Shown piece by piece: positions 7,717 to 16,656 of a stretch of 64,000 nucleotides of DNA. Each line of letters opens with the position of its first letter. The first letter of the stretch is position 1. The notes below the pieces were generated by a model. It did no database searches, was not told the origin of the DNA, and worked only from the letters and a program-made list of their open reading frames with translations. Position numbers and translations under genes: made by a program. Source of the DNA: Pauljensenia sp018375675 (GTDB lineage Bacteria > Actinomycetota > Actinomycetes > Actinomycetales > Actinomycetaceae); the NCBI GenBank assembly GCA_041432705.1, contig JAPWAE010000002.1:186001-250000 (forward strand), given 5' to 3'.

Positions 7717-8808
7717 TTACTCGCCCGCGAGGCGGTCGACCTCATGCATGATGAGGCCGCACACGGCGCTCACCCACGCGACGGCGGCGACGCCGAGGAC
7801 GCGCGAGCGCCAGGGGCGCACCTGCAGGAAGTCCTCGAAGCCGTAGCCGGATCCAGGGGAGGCTGCGGACATGCTGAAGCCCCACATGGCGGCGCCGGTG
7901 GCCAGCAGCGCGATGACGATGAGTCCGAGGCTCACCCACACCATGACACGTTGAACTTTCGCGCCGTGCCGGGGCCGCCGTTCGATGGGCGACAGGGCGA
8001 GGGCCCACGCCCCAGCAATCAGGGCGGCGGTGACGACGTCGGAAGGGCGGTGCCAACCTTCCATCATGACGGACACGCCCATGAGGGATGTCCACGCCCA
8101 CCCGATCCACGCGGACGGGCTGCGAAACCACTGCGGGGCGACGACGATGAGGGCCAGTGACAGGGTGACGGCGACGGTGGTGTGCCCGGAGGGCAGGGAG
8201 TTGCCTGCACCCGTCGTAACACCCAGGTTGGGGCGGGTGAGGATGTAGTCCTTGAGGATCTGCGTCGTGATGTTAGCCCCGATGACAGCACCAAGGGCAC
8301 GCCCCGCGAGCGTGGGCCGCCGTCGCGCGGCGGCGACCAGGGCGACGACGATACCGGCCGCGACCATGACGGGCACGGACACAATGCCGGTGATGAGCAT
8401 CGAGAAGGACTCGTAGCGGCTCGCCGAGCGCATCGTGCCTTCCATGAGGATGGTGTCGAGGACCTGCCCGGGCGCGGTTGCGAGCGCCACGTGGCTGATG
8501 AGCATCGTTAGCAGCAGGCAGATCGTGACGCCCCCGAGACGCCGGGCGAGCTTGAGCCGGTACCAGGAGTCGGACAGGAGTCGACGAGGCTGGGGCCCAC
8601 TCGCCGGGGCCTCGCCGTTAGCCTGGGGCCCGGGGGTGCGCCCTCGGGAGGGCCGCTGGGTGGCGGGGGCGCTGTCCGCTCGGGAGGAGCGGCCGGCGGT
8701 CTCGGCGGATGCCGACGAGCGCGCGCGGGGGCGCACGGGGCGCGAGCCTTTGGTGTAGGACTCGTCGACGGTGGGGTCGGAGGGCAGGGCGGCGTTGGGG
8801 TCGTCCAT
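7717..8808 (-). CDS. PAP2-family membrane phosphatase
   Basis: The protein has 363 residues. The first 90 or so are a charged, Pro/Ser/Arg-rich cytoplasmic tail; the rest is a multi-pass membrane domain with the three acid-phosphatase motifs of the PAP2 (type 2 phosphatidic acid phosphatase) family: KDYILTRP, LPSGHT and EGWHRPSD. Such enzymes dephosphorylate lipid substrates such as undecaprenyl pyrophosphate or phosphatidic acid at the outer membrane face. The ATG at 8808 has a strong GGAGG site. It is monocistronic. Confidence 0.9.
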   Translation of the reverse strand: MDDPNAALPSDPTVDESYTKGSRPVRPRARSSASAETAGRSSRADSAPATQRPSRGRTPGPQANGEAPASGPQPRRLLSDSWYRLKLARRLGGVTICLLLTMLISHVALATAPGQVLDTILMEGTMRSASRYESFSMLITGIVSVPVMVAAGIVVALVAAARRRPTLAGRALGAVIGANITTQILKDYILTRPNLGVTTGAGNSLPSGHTTVAVTLSLALIVVAPQWFRSPSAWIGWAWTSLMGVSVMMEGWHRPSDVVTAALIAGAWALALSPIERRPRHGAKVQRVMVWVSLGLIVIALLATGAAMWGFSMSAASPGSGYGFEDFLQVRPWRSRVLGVAAVAWVSAVCGLIMHEVDRLAGE

Positions 8809-9073
8809 GGTGTCCTCCGTTCATTCGTGTCGATGCCGTACTCCGTGTCCACTGTAGTGGAGCGGGGCGCTGGCGCGTGTATTGGTTTCGCTTTCTCGCA
8901 AATCGAAGGCAAGCACACAGCGGGTGGGCGTCCTGCGTACCTGCCCCGGCCTCGTCGAAGAGAGACGGGAGGCCCCATGTCAAGACTTGTCGGACAACGT
9001 GGGCGCGCGCGGGAGAGAGGCCTCGGTTACAGTGGAGGTGTCCGATTCTGTATGTCTCACGCGGGAGTTGTCA

Positions 9074-9532
9074 GTGGCTGCATCTTCACCTGTCAGCACC
9101 GATCGTATTCGGGATTTGCTGCGTTCCCGGGACGTGCGTTTCGGCGACTACAACGAGGGCGAGCTGGCTTATTTGACGCCAAATGCCGCTTTTTTCTGGA
9201 ATGCGACGAACCCTCAGATCCTGCAGTTGCGCGCTCAGTGGCGCGGGATTGCGCGCACGCCGGAGCAGTTCGGTGAGCTCGCCCGCGAGGTCGCGACGTG
9301 CAATTCGACGCGCACTGGCCCGAAGGCGTACGTGGCGCCCCTGGAGGACGGCACGCAGTACGGCCTGATCGCGGAGTGCAACGTCGTGGTCATGTCGGGG
9401 CTTACGCAGGCTCAGTTGGATAATTTCTTTGAGACGTCCATGTCGATGATCATGGGGTTCTTCGCGGATCTTGAGGTGACGTTGCCCGGGTTCGTGGATT
9501 GGGATTCCCAGGGTCGGGAGGTGTCGCTGTGA
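9074..9532 (+). CDS. YbjN-domain protein
   Basis: The 152-residue product contains a YbjN-type alpha/beta domain (type III secretion chaperone-like fold), with TDRIRDLLRSRDVRFGDYNEG near the start and LTQAQLDNFFETSMSMIMGFFADLE at the end. The GTG at 9074 was chosen because GGGAG lies 8 nt before it and the product then begins at the domain; a longer reading from 8882 has no ribosome site. It overlaps the next gene, also a YbjN protein, by 4 nt. Function is unknown. Confidence 0.8.
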   Translation: MAASSPVSTDRIRDLLRSRDVRFGDYNEGELAYLTPNAAFFWNATNPQILQLRAQWRGIARTPEQFGELAREVATCNSTRTGPKAYVAPLEDGTQYGLIAECNVVVMSGLTQAQLDNFFETSMSMIMGFFADLEVTLPGFVDWDSQGREVSL

Positions 9533-10011
9533 ACGTTCCGTATGTGGTGCCCGAGGATGAGGTGACCCCCTACCCGGCCGATTTTGAGCGGGTCGTTCGG
9601 GCCGTGCGCGAGATGGGCTACGCGCTGGACGTGATCGAGAAGGGTCGCGCGGCGGGCGCAATTTTTGACGAGATTCCATTCCTCGTGTCTTTTGATGCGG
9701 CGGGTCGTTTCCTGTCGATTCGTGCGCTGTGGGAGTCGGATCTGCCGGCCGAGAGCGCGGAGCCCGCACTTTTTGCAACGGCCGACAACTGGAATCGCGA
9801 GAAGTATTTCCCGACGGTGTACACGGCGACCTCTCCGGAGGGGACGCTCGGCGTGTACGCGGATTTCGTCGTGGACACGGAGGCCGGACTGTCGGATGTG
9901 CAGCTGCGTGACGCGATTTCGTCGGGTATTTCGACGGGTATTGCGGCGATCCAGTACGTGAAGGAGTCCGCTTCCGAGGCGCTGGGGCTCGGTGAATCCG
10001 GGCGCGAATGA
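9529..10011 (+). CDS. YbjN-domain protein, second copy
   Basis: A 160-residue paralogue-like protein (YPADFERVVRAVREMGYALDVIEKG; DAISSGISTGIAAIQYVKESASEALG). It starts with GTG in a GTGA overlap with the preceding gene and has GGGAGG inside that gene. Its own stop overlaps the helicase start by ATGA, so all three are translated as a coupled unit. Pairs of YbjN proteins are common in actinobacteria and are thought to act as a heteromer; that is inference here. Confidence 0.78.
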   Translation: MNVPYVVPEDEVTPYPADFERVVRAVREMGYALDVIEKGRAAGAIFDEIPFLVSFDAAGRFLSIRALWESDLPAESAEPALFATADNWNREKYFPTVYTATSPEGTLGVYADFVVDTEAGLSDVQLRDAISSGISTGIAAIQYVKESASEALGLGESGRE

Positions 10012-12719
10012 GCGCTGACCTGCCACCTTCTTCGCAGGCGTCTTCGTCGCACGAGGCCGGGGCTTCCTCGCCCGATCAGGCACGCGATGGCCTGTCGTCC
10101 CCTTCTCCCGCGCACCTGCTCGATGTTCTGGAGCGCCTGAGCGCTGGGGACGACCGGATGCTCGGCCACGTGACGTTGCCGGGGAGGAAGGGGCGGATCG
10201 CGGATTGGCCGCAGTGGGTCAGCCCCGCGGTCGTGGGCGCGTGGGCGCGGCGCGGCGTAAAGCGCCCGTGGATTCATCAGCGCGAGGCCTTGGACGCTGT
10301 GCGCGAGGGCCGCGATGTCGTGCTCGCGACGGGAACGGGCTCGGGCAAGTCGCTGGCCGCATGGACGCCGATCCTCTCAGACCTGGTGGAGGCCGAGGAT
10401 TCGTCGCGTATTTCCGCAATTCACCGCCGCCCGACGGCACTGTACCTGGCTCCGACGAAGGCTCTGGCGGCGGATCAGCTGGCCTCGCTCATGACGCTGC
10501 TCGGCCAGGACGACAAATCGGACGTCGCACAAGGGAAGTCCGCCCCGGAAGGGAGCCCCGGCCTCGTCGATGAGAGGCTGCGCCGCGTGCGCGCGACGAC
10601 GGTGGACGGGGACACGCCGCGCGAGGCGAAGGAGTGGGCACGCGCTGGAGCCGACCTGATCCTGTCGAACCCTGATTTCCTACACTACGTGATGCTGCCG
10701 TCGCACCAGCGGTGGTCACGTTTCCTGGCATCGCTGCGCCTCATCATCATTGACGAGGCCCACCATTGGCGCGGCGTGACCGGCTCGCACATTGCGCTGG
10801 TCGTGCGCCGTCTGCTGCGCGTCGCCCACCACCTGGGCGCGGATCCGCGCGTCGTCATGCTGAGCGCGACCGTGCGCGACGCGTCGGCTGTGGGCCGCGC
10901 ACTCACGGGGCGCGACGCGGTCGCCATCACCGAGGATGGCTCGCCAGCGGGCGCCCACGAGCTGGTCCTGTGGCAGGGCGCGATCATGGCCGATGAGTCC
11001 GAGGTCGACATCTCTTCCTTCCTGGAGGCCCTCGACGCGCCGCCGGGGACGGCCACCCTCAAGGTCCCGATCGTGCGGCGCAGCGCCGGGGTCGAGGCCG
11101 CCAACCTGGCCACCGCTTTCGTCGAGGAGGGGGCGCGCCTCCTCGCCTTCGTGCGCTCGCGCGCGGGGGCCGAGGCCGTGGCCGCTCAGGTGCGCGACCG
11201 CCTCTCGGCACGTGGTTCCGCGAACGCGGGCCGGGTGGGCGCGTATCGAGGCGGCTACCTGCCCGAGGAGCGTCGGGCGCTCGAGGAGGCGATCCGCACG
11301 GGAGGAGTGCGGGCGCTCGCTACGACGTCGGCGCTGGAGATGGGCCTGGACATCTCGGGGCTGGACGCGACGATCACGGTCGGCTGGCCGGGCACGCGCG
11401 CGTCCCTGCGCCAGCAGATCGGCCGCGCAGGTCGCGCGGGAGCGCCGGGCACGTCCGTGCTCATCGCTTCCGACAACCCGCTGGACGCGTACCTGGTGCG
11501 CCACCCGGAGCACATTCTCGGCGAGGTCGAGGCCTCCGTCATCGACCCCTCCAACCCGTGGGTGCTGGCCCCACACGTCGCCGCCGCGGCCGCCGAAATG
11601 CCGATCACGCCGTCCGATATCACCTACTTTGGCCAGGAACTGCGAGGCGTGACTGAGCGCCTCGTCGCCGATGGCTACCTCAAGCGACGGCCCGCCGGAT
11701 ACTTCTGGGACGCCACTCGCCCCGAGCGCCCCAGCGACCTCACCGACCTGCGCGGAGCCGCCGGCGACGTCCAGATCGTCGACGCGGCCACCGGCACCGT
11801 CGTCGGCACCATCGACCAGGCCTCCGCCGACGCCCACGTCTTCCCCGGTGCCATCTACATCCACCAGGGGCGCACCTTCCACGTCCTGAGCCTCAGCTCC
11901 CTCACCACGCCCACCGCCCCCGCCGCCCAGGGGTGGCCGCGCGCTCTCCTGCCCGAGGCGCCGGGCGGCACCCGGGGAACCGAGCACCTCGGGGGTGGGG
12001 AGCGGGAGGGGGCCCAGGCCTCGTCGATCATCATCTCGACGGCCCGGGCCGACGACGCGCGCGTCGCCCTGGTCGAGGAGGTGCGCACTCCCCTGCGCAC
12101 GCGCTCGGCGACCCACACGAGCGTCGAAGTGTGCGCCATCGAGGAGACATACGTGTGCGGCGACGGCACGGTCACCTGGCATCACGGGCCGACGAACGTG
12201 TCGACGCGGGTCACCGACTACGACCTGCTGCGCCTGCCCGGGCTCGAGTTCATCCGCAACATCGAGCTGTTCCTGCCCACCCACACGCTGCCCACGAAGT
12301 CCACGTGGTTCACCCTCACTCCGGCGGCGCTGGCCACGATGGGGATCGAGGCCGCGGACCTGGCGGGCACGCTGCACGCGACCGAGCACGCGATGATCGG
12401 GATCCTGCCCATCGTCGCCACCTGCGACCGCTGGGACCTGGGCGGCCTGTCGACCGAGCTGCACGACGACACGGGCGCACCCACCGTGTTCATTCACGAC
12501 GCGTTCCGAGGAGGAGCCGGGCACGTGCTCGCCGGCTTCAACAGCGCGCGGTCCTGGGTGGCCGCCACCCTCGAGGCCGTCTCCTCCTGCGACTGCGAGT
12601 CCGGGTGCCCGCGCTGCGTCCAGTCCCCCAAGTGCGGCAACGGCAACGAGCCACTATCCAAACAGGGCGCGATCACGCTACTGACCTATTTACTGGAGCG
12701 AGCACCCGGGGCGTTATGA
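10008..12719 (+). CDS. DEAD/DEAH helicase with DUF1998 (Hrq1/MrfA-like)
   Basis: The 903-residue protein is a superfamily 2 DNA helicase: Walker A ATGTGSGKS near residue 110, DEAH near 248, SATVRD (motif III), TTSALEMGLDISGLDATITVGWPGTRASLRQQIGRAGRAG (motifs V-VI), and a C-terminal DUF1998 zinc module CDCESGCPRCVQSPKCGNGNE near 861-880. Family members (yeast Hrq1, Bacillus MrfA, mycobacterial Rv3649/SftH types) unwind DNA 3' to 5' and act in repair of crosslinked or alkylated DNA. It is the anchor of the actinobacterial helicase/secretion neighbourhood; here the Tad genes are pushed 7 kb away by the type VII-like cassettes. Confidence 0.92.
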   Translation: MSADLPPSSQASSSHEAGASSPDQARDGLSSPSPAHLLDVLERLSAGDDRMLGHVTLPGRKGRIADWPQWVSPAVVGAWARRGVKRPWIHQREALDAVREGRDVVLATGTGSGKSLAAWTPILSDLVEAEDSSRISAIHRRPTALYLAPTKALAADQLASLMTLLGQDDKSDVAQGKSAPEGSPGLVDERLRRVRATTVDGDTPREAKEWARAGADLILSNPDFLHYVMLPSHQRWSRFLASLRLIIIDEAHHWRGVTGSHIALVVRRLLRVAHHLGADPRVVMLSATVRDASAVGRALTGRDAVAITEDGSPAGAHELVLWQGAIMADESEVDISSFLEALDAPPGTATLKVPIVRRSAGVEAANLATAFVEEGARLLAFVRSRAGAEAVAAQVRDRLSARGSANAGRVGAYRGGYLPEERRALEEAIRTGGVRALATTSALEMGLDISGLDATITVGWPGTRASLRQQIGRAGRAGAPGTSVLIASDNPLDAYLVRHPEHILGEVEASVIDPSNPWVLAPHVAAAAAEMPITPSDITYFGQELRGVTERLVADGYLKRRPAGYFWDATRPERPSDLTDLRGAAGDVQIVDAATGTVVGTIDQASADAHVFPGAIYIHQGRTFHVLSLSSLTTPTAPAAQGWPRALLPEAPGGTRGTEHLGGGEREGAQASSIIISTARADDARVALVEEVRTPLRTRSATHTSVEVCAIEETYVCGDGTVTWHHGPTNVSTRVTDYDLLRLPGLEFIRNIELFLPTHTLPTKSTWFTLTPAALATMGIEAADLAGTLHATEHAMIGILPIVATCDRWDLGGLSTELHDDTGAPTVFIHDAFRGGAGHVLAGFNSARSWVAATLEAVSSCDCESGCPRCVQSPKCGNGNEPLSKQGAITLLTYLLERAPGAL

Positions 12720-12760
12720 GTCCCCTTTTAACTTGTATTTAGCAGTTAACCAACATATCC

Positions 12761-12827
12761 TGAGCAAGATCCCATCTTTGTTTCGCCGGACACACGTTCG
12801 ACGGTTCCTTCACACAGGAGGTAAGCC
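12761..12827 (+). promoter_or_regulatory. Conserved leader of WXG/PPE/protease cassette 1
   Basis: The 67 bp before the WXG-like gene align with the 66 bp before the same gene in cassette 2 (16095-16160). Shared elements include TGA.CA at the start, TTGTTtCGCCGGACACACG / TTGTTcCGCAGGACACGTG in the middle, and CA-CAGGAGGT at the ribosome site. The conservation outside coding sequence suggests a shared promoter or untranslated leader. A promoter could lie just upstream in the AT-rich stretch 12725-12760, but no hexamer pair is clear. Confidence 0.5.
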
Positions 12828-13367
12828 ATGGCTGACGTCGGTTTCAACTCCTCAGATCACAAGCTCACGGCGTCCGACGTTCCTCAGGGAGAGGAAGCCC
12901 TGCAGAAGAGCTCTCAAGCGGTCGGGGACCTAGCCAAAGGACAGACCCCGCACTGGACGCCCGAACCTGCGGCGCAGCTTCTTGGCAAGGCCATCGCCGA
13001 CTTCTTCTCTGCCTGCAACGAAGCCTTCCGTCAGGAGAAAACCGCTCTGAAGGAGTTCGGCAGGAACGTCGACCTCGCCATCGCAGAATTCGCTCGCGTC
13101 AACGAATCCACAGGCGATGAACTGAAGAAGATCCAGGACAGCATTACCAACCCTGAGATCAGAGAGAAGCTCGGAAAGGGACTGCCACAGGCGGGTGCCC
13201 CCGCCGCTCAGGAGGCCGATGCAAGCGGTGTCCCCGCCCAGACCGGCGCGTCCGACACGTCGGCAACCGACGCAACCGGAGCATCCACTGGCGCGGATAC
13301 CGCGTATTCGGGTCCGTCCCACTTCGGCCAATCCGCGCCCGGCGGCTCCACGATCACCGGCCAGTAA
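12828..13367 (+). CDS. WXG-like secreted helical protein, cassette 1
   Basis: The 179-residue protein has an N-terminal helical part of about 120 residues with a Trp motif (HWTPEPAAQLLGKAIADFFSA) and long amphipathic helices, followed by an Ala/Ser/Thr/Gly-rich tail. There is no signal peptide or membrane helix. Size, helical content and position before a PPE-like gene fit an ESX-type substrate or partner, but it is longer than a classical 100-residue WXG100 protein and the W is not followed by the exact WxG spacing. GGAGG precedes the ATG. Homologues are the frameshifted gene at 16161 and the gene at 58046-58576. Confidence 0.72.
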   Translation: MADVGFNSSDHKLTASDVPQGEEALQKSSQAVGDLAKGQTPHWTPEPAAQLLGKAIADFFSACNEAFRQEKTALKEFGRNVDLAIAEFARVNESTGDELKKIQDSITNPEIREKLGKGLPQAGAPAAQEADASGVPAQTGASDTSATDATGASTGADTAYSGPSHFGQSAPGGSTITGQ

Positions 13368-13403
13368 TATCCCCCTGCGGTTCCAGGAACAAGGAGAGGT
13401 TTC

Positions 13404-14828
13404 ATGGTTGCCAGCCCGAAATACGAACAGCTGATGCGGTTCGCACAAGCAGCCGAAGAAGGCTTGATCCAGCTCGACAAACACGACCCCCTTCATGGGC
13501 AGACCATTGAAGGGCTCGCAGACATGATCGAGCGCGTGAAGCATTTTCGCGCGCATCAGGGGTTTGAAGGCCTGACTGGTGAGGCTATCAAGAAGTGGCT
13601 TGAGGCCTCACTGTCCCGTTATGACGCTGAATTCACGGGGTACGTCAGCGGCTTCTCCCACTACGTGGAGGCGCGCCGCATGCTGCAGCACGCCGCCGAG
13701 GACGCGCGGCTCCTCCCAACTGCCCTCCTCGACTCAAAGACTGCGGCGATGCGCGACCTCGCGCAGGTCGTCATCCCGTATACGAAGAACATGGGCTTTT
13801 TCGGTCTTCCAATTAACTCCCTTGCGACGACGGGCGAGGCCTACGTCAACGCCGTCGAAGCGCAGGCGAACGCGGCACGCGAGGAACAATCTAAAAAGAT
13901 TCTCGCCCGAATAACAAAGGCCTCGTTCTCGCTTGCCTCTTCCCTGCGTGAGTGCACAGAAGCAATGAAGAAGATCCCCGACTCCAAGACCGCCCAGCAG
14001 TTCCCCGTTCCTCCCCCGTCACCCACCCCTGTCGTTAAAAAAATCGAGCGGGGCGACGTGCCGGTGTCTCCCCATGATCCAAGCGTCTACGGCGGGGATC
14101 GTGACACTGATTTTGGCCGCTCCGACCAACGCGACCCGAAGTCTGGCCTCTACCCGGATGGCTACGACGAAGGCGGCCGAATCAGCGATCGCATCATGTC
14201 ATCGAAGCGCATCCCGAACACGTTTGTGCCCGAAGGCGAACTCGGCTCTCGTCTCAATCCCGTGACAGACCCGAACGATCTCATGAACATCGATCTGCTG
14301 CATTCTCGAGTGAACGGAGACCGGCACGCGAACGGCGTGATCGGCGGGCACACCCCCGCCTCACCCATTGACCGCAATCATCCGCTGTGGCGTCTTAACG
14401 GCGGCCCGGCGGGTGGCTCCGGCCTCGGCGCAGGCGCCCTTGCCGCAGGCGCTCTGGGTGCCGGCGCCCTCGGCGCGGGCGCTCTGGCGATGCGCGGCAG
14501 CTTGTCTGTCAACGGCGCCACCGCAGGAGCGGCTGGAGCCGGAGTGGGAGGCACGGGCGTTGCGGGCGGCGCGGGCGCAGCTGGTGCTGGCGGCGCGGCC
14601 GGGCGGCCCGGCATGGGCGGCTTCATGGGTGCCGGTGCCGGCGCAGGTGGCAAGGGCAAGGAAGACCGCAAGGCTCGTCGGCACAGGTACACGCCGTTCC
14701 GCTTTGAGGACGATGAGGACGAGCTGCCCGAGGGCTACGTGAACCCCCTGTCACAGACCTACGGGTCCGACAAGGACCTTTCGCCCGCACCACGCAAAGA
14801 CGACGGATGGGATCCCCGCCAATGGTGA
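13404..14828 (+). CDS. PPE-like type VII substrate, cassette 1
   Basis: The 474-residue protein has three parts: a helical domain of about 210 residues with an ESX-like turn (GFEGLTGEAIKKWLEASLSRY); a segment conserved between cassettes (SPHDPSVYGGDRDTDFGRS, then LGSRLNPVTDPNDLM and NGVIGGHTPASP); a Gly/Ala-rich low-complexity linker (about 345-425); and an acidic tail ending YVNPLSQTYGSD then DGWDPRQW. No signal peptide is seen. I infer export by a type VII system with the WXG-like neighbour, and that the linker may be cut by the downstream protease. The stop overlaps the protease start as ATGGTGA. Confidence 0.72.
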   Translation: MVASPKYEQLMRFAQAAEEGLIQLDKHDPLHGQTIEGLADMIERVKHFRAHQGFEGLTGEAIKKWLEASLSRYDAEFTGYVSGFSHYVEARRMLQHAAEDARLLPTALLDSKTAAMRDLAQVVIPYTKNMGFFGLPINSLATTGEAYVNAVEAQANAAREEQSKKILARITKASFSLASSLRECTEAMKKIPDSKTAQQFPVPPPSPTPVVKKIERGDVPVSPHDPSVYGGDRDTDFGRSDQRDPKSGLYPDGYDEGGRISDRIMSSKRIPNTFVPEGELGSRLNPVTDPNDLMNIDLLHSRVNGDRHANGVIGGHTPASPIDRNHPLWRLNGGPAGGSGLGAGALAAGALGAGALGAGALAMRGSLSVNGATAGAAGAGVGGTGVAGGAGAAGAGGAAGRPGMGGFMGAGAGAGGKGKEDRKARRHRYTPFRFEDDEDELPEGYVNPLSQTYGSDKDLSPAPRKDDGWDPRQW

Positions 14829-16012
14829 CACGCAACATCAGCACGGCGCGCCTGCTCGGCGTCACGGCCTCGACCCTGGCGCTCGCCACGGGTGCGACGG
14901 CTCTGCCGACCGGCCCCGCGCACGCCGCCGACCCAATCACAGCAGCTGACCAACCGTATTTTGCCTACTACTACCTGAGCGAAGCCCGCAACATGGGCTT
15001 GAGGGGTAAAGGGGTCACGATCGCGCTCATCGACGGCGAGGTCGACACGACAGCCCCCGAGCTGGCGAAAACGAATATCACCGACAGGACTCCCTGCACC
15101 GTCACCTCCAGCACGCAGAGCAAGACGCACGGCACCGCGATGGCCTCGATCATTGCCTCGGATGCCTACGGCGTTGCCCCCGACGCGACGATCCTGTCGT
15201 ATCGCATGTCGTTTACCACCCAGGGTGACACGTCCGGGGAGGACTGCAACGACGACTCCGTTGTTGGCGTCACCAAGGACACTTACGCCTCCCTCATGAA
15301 CCACGCCATGAACGACGGGGCGACGATCATCAACATGTCCGTATCCAGCGACGAACGCCTAGACGCCCTGAAGTGGGCGGTGGCCCGCGCCATCTCCCAG
15401 GGCGTCGTTGTCGTTGCCGCAGCCGGTAACTTCGGTAGGTACTCTGACCCATTTGCACTGTCCTGGTGGTCGGGCGTCGCCGGCGTCGGCGCAATCGACA
15501 CCCAAGGAAAGGTGGTCGATTCGTCTTCCAGCGGCGAAGGCCTCGTGTCGGCGGCCGTGGGCACCGCGACTGTGCGCGACTATTCAACGGGAGCAAACAC
15601 GGCGGTGACGGGCACCTCGGTGTCCACTGCGCTGGTCTCGGGCTTCGTGGCTCTGGCCCACGAGAAGTGGCCCGAGGCGACCCCGAACCAGCTGCTCCAG
15701 CTCCTCGTCCACACCGGGACGAACCCTAATCATGCGTGGAACGATCGCACGGGCTACGGCCCCGCTGACCCCGGCGCCATGGTCAACACCGATCCCAGCC
15801 AGTACCCGGACGAGAACCCCCTGATGACTAAACGCACGGATGTAGAACCCACGCCCGAGGAGATCCAGCAGTACGTGGACGGGGTCGTCAACCCTGTTGA
15901 GATCGCCTACGACAACTCCTACACGTACCGCGGCTTCGACGAGAGCGTGATCGGCGGCTGGCATCACTCCCCCACCCACCTGGGGACCAGCCCGCGCTAC
16001 CACCGCAAGTAA
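14822..16012 (+). CDS. Secreted subtilisin-like (S8, mycosin-type) protease, cassette 1
   Basis: The 396-residue protein has a Sec signal peptide (MVTRNISTARLLGV..ATALPTGPAHA) and an S8 protease domain with the full triad: Asp71 (ALIDGEVD), His103 (THGTAMAS) and Ser266 (GTSVSTALV), plus the oxyanion Asn in AAAGN. The Pro usually following the active-site Ser (TxPxV) is Ala. Mycosins end in a membrane helix; this one does not, ending instead in the tail HLGTSPRYHRK shared with three paralogues in the window. Translation starts inside the PPE stop (ATGGTGA), without a clear ribosome site, so coupling is likely. Probable targets are the PPE-like partners. Confidence 0.85.
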   Translation: MVTRNISTARLLGVTASTLALATGATALPTGPAHAADPITAADQPYFAYYYLSEARNMGLRGKGVTIALIDGEVDTTAPELAKTNITDRTPCTVTSSTQSKTHGTAMASIIASDAYGVAPDATILSYRMSFTTQGDTSGEDCNDDSVVGVTKDTYASLMNHAMNDGATIINMSVSSDERLDALKWAVARAISQGVVVVAAAGNFGRYSDPFALSWWSGVAGVGAIDTQGKVVDSSSSGEGLVSAAVGTATVRDYSTGANTAVTGTSVSTALVSGFVALAHEKWPEATPNQLLQLLVHTGTNPNHAWNDRTGYGPADPGAMVNTDPSQYPDENPLMTKRTDVEPTPEEIQQYVDGVVNPVEIAYDNSYTYRGFDESVIGGWHHSPTHLGTSPRYHRK

Positions 16013-16056
16013 GGCGACGGGGCACAGTAACTAACGCTGCACCTCGTCCGCTGTCC

Positions 16057-16092
16057 GTCATATGACTTGTTTTCTTGAACACCTGGTCATAT
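16057..16092. promoter_or_regulatory. Inverted repeat upstream of cassette 2
   Basis: GTCATATGAC (16057-16066) is a perfect 10-bp palindrome and GTCATATG recurs at 16085-16092, 28 bp later. The sites lie in the 148-bp gap between protease 1 and the WXG-like gene of cassette 2, just upstream of the leader conserved with cassette 1. They could be an operator; cassette 1 lacks them. Confidence 0.35.
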
Positions 16093-16160
16093 GCTGATCA
16101 GGGTCTGTTTTTGTTCCGCAGGACACGTGTTTGGCGGACTCGCTACGCAGGAGGTGCGCC

Positions 16161-16630
16161 GTGGCTGACGTCGCTTTCGATTCCAACAAGCACGCCCAAA
16201 CTCGGCAGGACGTCGAGCACGGGGGGCGGCAATAGCCTCCAGCTCCGAGGCAATCACTCGTCTCTCGAACGGACAATACGAGCGATTTTGGACCGATGAG
16301 GCAGGCCCGCAGGCACTGCGGAACGCTTATATTGCGTTCCTCGGCGCATACGGCAAAATTGCCGCTACCGAGCACGACACTCTCCGCTCCTTCGGGCACA
16401 ATGTCGATCAAGCGATCGAGGATTTCGCCGCCCTCGAGCAGGCGACGGGAGACGAGCTGAAGGCACTCCGTGAATCGATGGGCGACCCATCGTCCTACAC
16501 CTCACCAACGCCCACTTCTTCGACCAACCCCGCCTCCTCACCTGCCGGAGGATCAGCAACGAGTCCCGATCCCGCGACGACGGCGGGCGCCAACGGTGCG
16601 CCCACCCAGGACGCACAGACAGATTTCTAG
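16161..16630 (+). pseudogene. WXG-like gene of cassette 2, frameshifted at a G6 tract
   Basis: A GTG with GGAGGT upstream begins a reading frame (VADVAFDSNKHAQTRQDVEHGG) matching the start of the cassette 1 WXG-like protein, but a stop occurs after 24 codons at 16233-16235. Adding one G to the G6 run at 16221-16226 restores an open frame of 156 residues to the TAG at 16628, with the Trp motif FWTDEAGPQALRNAYIAF, the ATGDELKALRESMGDP helix end and a Ser/Thr/Pro-rich tail. It could be a true mutation, a slippage-controlled gene, or a sequencing error in the homopolymer. The downstream PPE and protease genes are intact. Confidence 0.82.
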
Positions 16631-16656
16631 CCCGGAGAGCTCGATAGGAGACAGAC

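Noticed and set aside
10716..12524. 602-codon minus-strand ORF opposite the helicase
   Set aside because: Antisense shadow; the helicase motifs are on the plus strand.
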